From the NCBI GenBank assembly GCA_947650285.1, contig CANTFL010000199.1, positions 186,001 to 250,000 of the forward strand: a stretch of DNA of 64,000 nt. The letters are read 5' to 3'. The translations under genes were made by a program, and so were the position numbers. Positions 54,770-64,000 of the stretch are shown in pieces. Every line of letters begins with the position of its first letter. Within the stretch, counting starts at the first letter, position 1. The notes beneath the pieces were generated by a model, which ran no database searches, was not told the origin of the DNA, and saw only the letters and a list, made by a program, of their open reading frames with translations. The stretch comes from Hyaloperonospora brassicae. Lineage: Eukaryota; Oomycota; Peronosporomycetes; Peronosporales; Peronosporaceae.

Positions 54770-57700
54770 TATGATGTACGCTCCGCGGGAGGAACGGACA
54801 GGCGCGCACCGAGCGTCTCTCTTGCAAAGCAACGAGAGGCGGTCGATAAATTTTCGTGTGTTTTTGGCTGGCTGCGGTCCAAAAGGTGGGAAGCGCAATG
54901 TCGTACGCACAGCGCAAATTGAGAAGTGACTTGATGTGTGATCGACCCAGTCTGACCTGCGTTCGAGCTCGGATTATGTCGCGGTGAAATGCACCGAAAG
55001 CTCCGCCTCCCTACAGCCGGGCAGCTCTCGTGCTCAGGTGAGACGTGAGTCGCTTAAACACAGCCGCAGACTGTCGCGCAGGCAGAAGAGAGGTGACGGA
55101 CTGCGGCGGCTGCCTGCTTGCTTGCTGCTACCAAGTTGGTCGAAACGACGACGTGCTGGGAAAACAGCTTGCGGGCACTCACGCATGACGTTTGTCTCGA
55201 GGCGGAGGCGAATTGTCGATGCATTTTGAACGATTGCGTGGATCCATCTGCTTTCGGCTGGAAAGACGATCGAGAGCGCGACAAACGGTCTCCATCCACA
55301 GCCTTTTCAGGCCAGACGAAGACCCATCGCGCAGTGGTCGTCCTGCCGTGGTCATGAGGCCCGAGAAAAGACGGCCTTCTGTCCAGCCGTGACGACTATA
55401 GGCTTCAGCATGTAACTTCACACGTTGTCCATGGAGTGATTTCGCAACCAGCTCAGGTACAGCTTGAGCGCTTGGTCTCGCCGTTTCGTTGAAGACAGCG
55501 AGACGACATGCACGTTGGTAACAGCACAGGACCATTGCTGCGATAAAGCACACGACTTGGTGCCGCCAAGAGATGGACAATGACGAAAAGCGATGCTGCG
55601 CGATCGCCGACAGGCCCTGAACAAGCGTTTTGCTGTACCAGACCACCACAATCGTTGACCATAAGCGCACAAGTGCGTTGAGTACCATTGCTTTTGATCG
55701 ACCCGTCGTGTGCAACACCAAGTGGTCGACATTCTACATCGATAGCGCGATAAGACACTAGCGCAGCCAGTGTAGGCTAGAGACGTACTGCAATGAACAC
55801 CTCACTGCAATCCGTCGCGTTCGATCGTGATAGGACTTGCAACGAAGCTGAAGATCTGCTACGTTCGACTACCTGTCTCCACACGACAGTCGTAGTCCTG
55901 TTTGCTCGCGGTCGCTCTTCGGTTGTCGTCAGTATCAGGCGCAGCGTGCAATGCGTCACGTCCTCCGATCAGGCGATCACACAAGACTAGAGACTAAGGC
56001 TGCTACTGCCGCTGCGGTCGTCTGAAAACTGCCGCGTTGAGTCTTTCTCTGTCATGCAGCTGGCAGACCCTGCGCCTGTGCCTCGAAGCCTGACTCACGC
56101 ATTTGAGTGACTTCAATAGGCAGTGGCTGCCCATCTGTTTGGTCTTTCCCCTTCGATGTCGCGCGCTTGTCTATCGTAACCGCGTACGGGCGATTCCAAG
56201 GAGCGCACCGGGATTCGACATTGACGGCAGCGTCCAAGTCGATATGAGATTGCTACATCTCCACTCCTACCGTAACGCAGGGGCCGAAAGCTACTGAGCT
56301 GAAGTGGGGTGACGGAGCTACTGAGCATATCTGTTGAACATGCTTGTGCGCACAGGTATGCTGGCAGGAGCTTAGGTTGTGATGCTGGACGGGAGCGCAC
56401 AGGGAGTTGGACGCATGCACGGGCTTCAGCATACATGTGGCGCGAGCAGACCCCACAGGCGACAGAGCCATGACAGGTGTTCAAGCAACACCTCTGCGAG
56501 AACACGCTGACGAGGTGGGAGCACATGCATGCGAATGGAAAAGAGACTGTGCCATCGATTAAGCTGCGTTGCACTCGCGAGCTTGTGGGTGCAGTAGAAT
56601 CGAGTCCGTTCCCACGTGCGGACGCCTTCATCGAAAGCAATACCAATGAGCGATGAGGAAGAGGTATGAGCACCTCTGAGCGGTAGCAAAGAGGGAGTAC
56701 GGCCAGGTCGACACGAAAATGCAAGGACCGCGTCTGCAGTTGTGTTGAAGCAGAATAGCCAGAGAGTTAGTTATGAGAGCCGTCACCGAGTTGACAGGCT
56801 CAGTACGACCACCGAACTCGCACGGGAAGCCGGCGTTGGGGACTAGGCTTCGGATATCGCAGACATCCTGAGACGGTCAAAGATGTACTCGACACGGGTG
56901 TGCCTCGTTCTCTCTCAGTCTGTTCATGGCCTACGCCCTACCAAACACGCAACGCCATTTCCTTGAGAGTGATACAATGGTCATGCACTGAAGCATACCC
57001 TCCTACGCAGTCGCACTCATACAACGCGAGGCGCCAAACAGTGGCGTCTCGGTGCTTTAAAGGCCGTGCGTGGACTGACGTGGTCCTGCTACCGCCTTTG
57101 GCCGGGTCGTCATGTTGTGCGACGACTCAGTTACTACGCATCGATCGTCACGCTCGGATAGTCGTACGGCGTCCAGTAGCGCAAAAAAGAGCACAGTGTT
57201 ATGGAGAAGGCAAGTGATTTGAACAGATAGAGAGTGTGTGTGTGTGACTGCTGCTATGACCTCGTTCGTCTCGCAGAACAGCGTCAAAACGCTGCGTCTA
57301 CATGAGTACAAGAAGAGAGCCGTCTGCACATGCGCTCGATGCGACACCAGCGTACGAAGACAGGAGCGCTGGCACGGCAAGTGAGCGCCTGCAACCAAAT
57401 CGCTTCGAGTCGCTCCCTCTCGACGACCTCCTACAGCGCAGCTGTCAAAGTCATCACGTGGTGGTTGGCGCGCGGTTTCGTGGCCGTCCACTTGTTCTAC
57501 GATCTCCTCGGAGCTCTGGGACATGGATGTCGCCTGCGAGATACGTCTGCATGGGATGGTGATGCCCTGGAAGGAACGGGTTGCTCATCGATAGTGCGAA
57601 CCAGACCGGGCCGACCGCGTCATCGCAAGATCGTGATTGCGCCGCGGTCCGGCTTTGCAATGCGACGCTATGCCACATTGCTCGCCCGCTGCGCAGCTGT

Positions 57701-60700
57701 GGGGGTCGTCGATGGTGGCGCCGACATGGATGAACCTCTCGTTCAGTGCAGTGTCGTGTCGTACGTACCCTCTAAGGACGTAGACACGCGCAGACTGAGT
57801 GGACGACTGGTTCCTCTCACAGGAACAGTGCCAAGTACAGAGCTCAGTCTGCGCTGGGGCGGAAATTTCCACTGCGACTGAGAAGATGTGACGCGACCGT
57901 CTGACGAGGAAGACTGGTTTCGCGTGTGTGTGTCGAACAGAATGGAGCAGACACGCCAGGCATGAGCTGGATCTCCGCTCTCGATACATTCAGAATGGTG
58001 CAAGACGTCTCAGATCCAGCGTTCAGGCAGATGGTTTCGACGCACTGAGCAGTCGTGCACTTGGCTTGCAGCCCTCGGTGAAGCAAAAGAACAGCAGAGG
58101 AGGCTCCTGTGCTTGCTGTCTCCTAGCGACTAATCGCTGCAGTCGCATACCAATGCTCTGCTTCGTGAGTTTCTTGTCCTCGTTGGTATCGAAAGTCGGC
58201 ATTGGAATGAAGACGGCACGTGTCCTGTTGTTTCGTGCCCTTGTTGGCCGGTGTGCTTACGTCTTCGCGATCGAATCCCTATTCGTGTACGGTCTGCCGC
58301 AACTGTAGCATTGTCGTGCAAGGACGCAAATGTTTTGTTGAGAAAGCTGAACCTCTATTTAGTGGCCCAGGATGGGGTCATGAGTGTGCAAACAGGAAAA
58401 CAAGTGGGTCCCCAACGACGGCGCTCTTTAGCAGAGCGTCTTGTGAGCCTGGCGACCGACGGAGCGGAAGGAACTTATGCGTCCCGTCACTTGTATCCAA
58501 AAAGTGGGGCGGTGAGCGGTGAAGACAAATGCACGAGCTGCGAGTCTCAATGACCATATTGTTTGCTGTACGAGCTGGCGAAGTCGCAATGTGGGGACAG
58601 TGATGTTGTCGGTGCAGGTCAACTGGAAAGTGGCGCGTCGATGTGGACGGCGTTGATCAGTGACAACATTGAGCTCTCGTCTGCAGCACCTGCTAGAAAG
58701 CAGACTGAAAACAGTCTTGCCGTCCAATTCACTGGTATACGTACACCGACCGCGCTTGCATCGTGTATCAAGATCGCAGCGAGCAATCACGTGGAGGACA
58801 CTTTGCGAGACGTAACGCTCGCACGACCATGGATTCACAATGTGCGTTAGCGCTTCCTGTCCCACTTTCCCGATTGGAACGTTGTCAGCCGCAGCCAAGT
58901 CCCACAGTTTCGTATCCTCACCACTCGTTTGTCATGACGGAGAGCCTGATACAGAATGCAACTCCGTCGCGAACCTCATCTCCTTCTGGCCAACGTGGGC
59001 AGCTGGAAACCGTACGCATGCCGACGCAGAGCAGAAGGGTCTCGCTTTTTTTCTTTGACGCCAGGCCGTAAACCGCATCAGTGCTTCCCATCTTCCGTCT
59101 GCGGCACCAGTCCCACCGCCACAGCATCTGCTACTGCATTTTCGGTTGCGGGCAAGCCTGGACATGCCCAGCTCTTCAGTGATCGCACTGTCGTCGGCTA
59201 GTACGGATACGGCCCGTCGACTGCTTTGCCGTGACGAGTGCTCTTGTGTCGAACAGGGGTTCCCTAGCTTGGTACATCACTATTTGAAGCTGTACAGCTG
59301 TATATCGCATTCTGCTGCACGGCCTCACGTACTCCCGACCTAGCTAGTGAAGATCTGAACGCCTGTGGACGTGACGCAGCAAGTTGTGAGGGCTATTGGT
59401 GTGCCGAGTGGTGACAGAGCGACATGGCGAAGACCGGAGTATGCCAAGGTACGAACTGTTGTCTCGGTGGTTTTATGATTCTTGAAAGTCAATGACGCAT
59501 GTTCTTCAGTTCAGTACGCTCATTATCGGGGACGAAGTTGTGATTGGACTCTCCCAAGTACGACCGCATACAAAGAGATCGACGTGCTTCGTGTAGGGTT
59601 CGCTATCGTGACTGACGAGCACATGCCACCGCTTCTCACGGTCATCGGGCTGGCGCAGTTCCGAAAAGTCCTGAACCATCATACCCCACTATTCCTGTAC
59701 TCGGTACTCGACATCATCGTGCAAGTTTCTCGTCTGCGTGTTCACAACGACGTCACGGCGTGCCTGGATAGTGAGGCCATTCTGGCACGTCCACGTGGTA
59801 TGAGCATGTATGAAGAAGCGACGACATTCCTTTTACGTACGACGGCGGAGCCAAAAGACAGGTGGCGAATTCGGGGATGATGACGTCCCAGCTCATCACG
59901 CTGAGTCGACAGCCTGTCCACGAATCGAAGAAAAAAATGGTGCGGCGATGAGAGGGCGATGAACGCTCGCCTGCGCCGTGATGATTGACCAGGGGGCGAT
60001 AGCCATCGTCATAAACTGCACAAAGCGAGACGTGCTGGGCGGACAGCCGTCGCGGTCTCGCAATTGTGGTACACAGCCGTGGGTTTACTTTATGATACGA
60101 CGAGCGGCACAAACGTGGCGCACGGGCTTCGGTCTCGTCTGCCGCGATTGAACAATGTCCAGGGATAGCCGCAGTTCGTCATTTGCGCATCTCTTATGCT
60201 AAATCGACAGAGAGAGAGAGAGAAAGAGCGAGAGAACGACAGTCGATTCCACGTTACGATTGTTGGCAAGTTCTCTGGAATTCACTGATTGTGTTGGGCC
60301 ACACGGTGTCTGTGGTCGATCCGGTGGGCGAACGTGGAGGTGTACTTGATGTGATACTCTTGTCGCGATTGCGTGCCTTTGGGGTCTGAGTTGAATGATC
60401 ATGTCCGACGTCTTGACACATCGCGTGCCGTATACTGGGAGAGCCGCCGTTGAGCAATGGTGCAGGCATTCACCCGCGACAAAATCACCGAAAGGCATCA
60501 CTACTCCGAGTGGAGTTATGTGCCGTATCGATCCCTGCTCTGTCACGTTGAGTTGGTCCAGATGATGCCTTGCATTGGTCAGTCACGAGTCACCATGGAC
60601 AGCTCGTGTCAAGTGGCGGGGTATGTCAGTCGACGTGGTGGTCTCGAGCACATGCGCCGGTTTGACGCTATTTAGTCGATAGAAGACAGAAGCGCTTGAT

Positions 60701-63180
60701 CCAGCGGTTGCAAGTCGTGATAACTTTATTGACGTGATCCTGAAGGCGCTCTCTTTCCGCCGTGAAGAAGGACGGCACAGTCGTCCGCGACAAGCGCTAT
60801 GCGCCTTTGGAGACGATGGGATCAACTCTGGTGAACTAAAGGAAGGGGGTTATCGAGCAGGACTGGCGGACGCGCTGTCTAAAGACCGACCCATCTGCGT
60901 GTGAGCTGTCGTCGCTTCCGGCTGCAGCGTCTCCAGTAGCAGCGACCAACAGACTCTAGCCGCCCACTTTCTCGCACGCGCACTGGTTGACACTGCGCTT
61001 CGAGTACTTTTGTGCTGCCAACGTACGACTTGCTATTTTTCGCGCGATCCAAAAGAGAAGTCGGGTAACGAGACATACTTCGTGCGGGCACAAGCGAATG
61101 TAACAGCGTTGCGGCGCTGGGAGTAAGTCGTGTCGTGTGATGGTAACTCAAGGTTTGTCCGACCACTTACGTCGTTTTGCATCCAAGTATGTCTGGTCTG
61201 TTCCTGTGACCTGGTGATCGTCGATATGAAGTCCACTAGCCCCTCAAGCATATGTGAACCGATTTAAAGGTTGAGAACTCGACGTCCCCGTTGTGCTTGC
61301 TTCTGGACCGCATGTTGCAGGCTGGATCGTGTGCGCATGGGATCGCACTCCATGTGCAAGTGGTCGAGAAAGCTGGCTTGGTCGTGGTGCGTCAAACCAG
61401 GGTGAACGGCCAGAGTTTTATCGTGAGCAATGATCAGGACACTGTGCTACAACGAGTAGACATTCCCGGGACGGAGACGAGCAGTTACACTTTTCTCAGC
61501 TCTCATTGGCAGGTCCACGACCTGTCAACTAAGCGCGGAAGCGTCCGCAGGTTCTTCACATGTTGGACTGATTTGGATGTTATTGAGCATACACGGCTAA
61601 GCGTAAGTTCATCCTGCTCTCGACAAATTGATACAAGTCGCGAACTACGAAGGCTTAGCACTTCCTAGTGCACGCAGATCGCACGATGGTCTCGCTCATC
61701 CGATCAGAGGGAGGCGCTTTCAGACATCATCTGGGCTAGCCGACTCCGCAATACTCGAGGCAGTCTGACTACAGCGACCAAAAGCGCAACAAGTGCGGAA
61801 GCGCGGATCACAACACTAGACGCTTCGTGATGCGCGCAGCCATTCCATTCACAGTCGTGATGTCGGTGCTCCATCCATGCTGAGCTAGAGATCAGGAACT
61901 TTTTCGAAACAGGTGTACGTGTTGAACATGACTGTGACGGATCTGCATAGGCAAAAGGTCATCCCCGGGGTCTTTGTATGCGCTAAGGGCGCGAGATGGA
62001 TAGGTTTGGTCTTGAAACTAGTTATCTGGAAGGCACAGCAAATGGAATGCACCGTACGTGACTCTTCTAACCTCATGTCGCGACTTGGGAATTGTGGGCT
62101 TCTAAGGTATTCCCACTTACCAAGTTCATCGTAACATTACCAGGAAAACCGATTGACCCACGGAGCCGTAGTCCAGAATTCTCGCGGCAGTGCTTTGATC
62201 ACAACTTCGTCTATTATGGTCAGTATCGGACGCCGAGACGTCGAGTCAAATTAGTGCATCATTAAAGCCTCCAGAAAGCAAGAATTTTCCTCGACATCAT
62301 AGTATCCGCCCGACCACTCTTCGTTTTTCGTGACCGACTAACGCAACAGTGAGAACTATTGATCGGAAAGGTCATGCTTTCGAGAAAGGGAAGGTCTATA
62401 TTTGTTTTTGATAGTTTAGCGGACCATCGAATCCGGACAGGAGATTCGGTATCTAGCAGTCGACTCAAACTATTGCATTTAGGTAGGAGCATCAAATGAA
62501 TCGTCGCAGATGGAGTCTTGGTTGCCGAGGTTACGTATGTAGCACGTACTTTTTATCATGTGAACGATACGAGTTGGCCGCGGCACTTGTAGGGCAAAAG
62601 CAGTCGACGACCAATTGGCTAGGACGTTGGTATTAGATAGGTTTACATCTTTGCAGAGATTGTGCAATACAAAATATGATGGTTGATGTAAAATATGTAA
62701 CCGGGTGACACCAAAACATTATGCTAACATTCATAAATGTCAATGTTAGTGCATATATCCTCTTTACTTGATAAATTTTTCACGTCGTGGCTTCTACTCA
62801 AAAATGATACAATCCACTATATCAACATGCATGATTAATTGTATCAATTAATGAGCAACGATTTGCGTGTTTAATCATGTCTACGTATCGCGTGAGCAAC
62901 GATTTGCGTGGTTAGTCAAGTTACAATTTGCTTTCTGTGCACGTGCCATTACATGATGATCACACAGTATCTGCTTACACTCTTGTCATTGCATATCTTG
63001 GGTGTATATTATCAGTGCCTTGAATGTCAGCAGGATTACCATTGCACAACAGTAAGCACTCCTAGTTGCGATCCTGGAATGGATAGTCTCATTGCAAGGT
63101 ATGAAGATCCCTATCCGATTTCGACGGATTCGTATCTCATCTATCAAGCCCAGTGCGAGCATTTGCAAAGAGTCATTACG
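54770..63180. other. About 8.4 kb without a recognisable gene
   Basis: GC-balanced sequence with many overlapping ORFs. The longest are 57330-57881 (+, 183 codons, ATG) and 56113-56724 (-, 203 codons). Neither has a recognisable motif, signal peptide or repeat, and ORFs of similar length occur on opposite strands at the same place. A GA-rich tract lies at about 60,211-60,236. Near 62,851-62,925 a direct repeat of GAGCAACGATTTGCGTG occurs twice, 42 bp apart. Confidence 0.4.
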
Positions 63181-63189
63181 ACAATGTAT

Positions 63190-64000
63190 TAGTCCATAGC
63201 CGGGCTATTCCCACCAGTCAGACAATCAGCTCATAGAAAATCCACTTGGCAGATACTTACAATAATGCGACATCTTATACGTTACACTAACCTTGAACGG
63301 TGTATATTCGCGGGTTGCGGTGTACCACTTCCCATGTGCATCGTCCGTAGGACCGACGTCCGTCCTAATATATAGAAAATCAGGGAGATCACCCGACTGG
63401 ACTGCGCAATTCAAATTTCGAGGAACTCGTAACTTTCCTTGACTTTCGCGAGTTACTTGTACAAGTACTTGCGCAAATATGCCGAAACGACGGCTCATGT
63501 TTTGTATTCACTTATGAACAATTGCGCAGAAATTGTGAGTGCTGGTTGTATTTCATCGGGTTCCATCGAGAAAGCTTGATGCATTTAAGTATGCTGTCGA
63601 ACTCAGACTATGACATACCAATTCATGCTGTCGGTAGCACTATTTAAAATATAATCGACTGCGCATTAATGCGGTATGACTCAGTCGAAGCAAGCGCGTC
63701 GTCTATATTCGCTCGCGTAGTTCACAAACTAATCAAACAAAACTTTTATTACACTTACATATTTGCTATGAGACTTATCAGTGCATGAATCTGTTTATCT
63801 AGATGTATACATGATATTTATCGTGTACACATGCCTTCGACATAACGCTCGGCTGTAAACAGTCATCACGTCTGGCCAAAAAAACGGCGGGGTACCCTTC
63901 CTTTTTTAAAAAACCCTTTTTTGCGTAATTTAAGCTCTCCACCAAATATAAGCCATGACGACTCTATAAGGTCGCCGATGCGCTTTCGCGCTGACCTGAT
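63190..64000 (+). mobile_element. Decayed gypsy RT/RNase H fragment, runs off the window
   Basis: From about 63283 the plus strand encodes YTNLERCIFAGCGVPLPMCI then RRTDVRPN, matching YANLKKCIFA...VSKHGVRPD of the intact element. Next are degraded YLYKYLRKYAE and, near 63655, DCALMRYDSVEA, which aligns with the RNase H block GCALIQFDADGA. At 63973-64000 GTCGCCGATGCGCTTTCGCG matches the VADALSR linker. Stops and frameshifts are numerous. It is an old copy of a related element and continues to the right. Confidence 0.8.

Noticed and set aside
55179..55721. 180-codon minus-strand ORF
   Set aside because: Starts at TTG, no recognisable motif, likely chance in GC-balanced sequence.
57330..57881. 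183-codon ORF with ATG
   Set aside because: No recognisable domain, signal peptide or repeat, and overlapping frames of similar size occur on the other strand.

Overview
The window looks like a nuclear contig of a Peronosporales-type oomycete (Phytophthora or downy mildew relative). The basis is: intron-poor protein genes packed close together, an oomycete-style initiator (TTCACTTTTCAATT-type) upstream of one gene, typical oomycete gene families (FYVE/GAF protein, HGG zinc-knuckle repeat protein), and LTR retrotransposons with oomycete-type gag and pol. I cannot name the species.

Layout. (1) 1-15.0 kb is a gene-dense island: an inverted 504-bp copy of part of a FYVE/GAF gene, the full FYVE/GAF gene (+), NAC-alpha (-), a two-exon mitochondrial ribosomal protein bL21m (-), a large TPR plus nucleotidyltransferase fusion (+), and a Nop8-like RRM nucleolar protein (-, with an apparent one-base frameshift just after its ATG). 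(2) 15,245-20,429 is a complete Ty1/copia element: 205-bp LTRs, 5-bp target duplication GTGAC, and four reading-frame lesions. (3) 21,223-29,145 is a complete Ty3/gypsy chromodomain element with target duplication CATAG. It is full of frameshifts and stops, and it carries a gene on the opposite strand between pol and the 3' LTR. (4) 29.1-53.9 kb is AT-rich, with no intact gene I can support. It holds decayed gypsy remnants, a 190-bp fold-back, and other hairpins. (5) 53,974-54,699 is one more apparently intact host gene, an HGG zinc-knuckle repeat protein. (6) 54.7-63.2 kb is more GC-balanced but holds no recognisable gene. (7) 63.2-64.0 kb is a decayed gypsy RT/RNase H fragment that runs off the right edge.

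The most unusual signal is in the gypsy element. Its LTRs, coding parts and non-coding parts are tiled with short perfect inverted repeats (stems of 6-12 bp, loops of 0-10 nt). I verified 23 stems of at least 9 bp, where about 0.3 would be expected by chance. The neighbouring copia element and host genes do not show this. The two LTRs of the same insertion differ by a segment that is exactly the missing arm and loop of one hairpin, which hints that hairpin-directed copying or deletion shaped the element. The second striking point is the antisense gene. Its protein is conserved, in the same order and orientation, in a decayed copy about 9 kb away.
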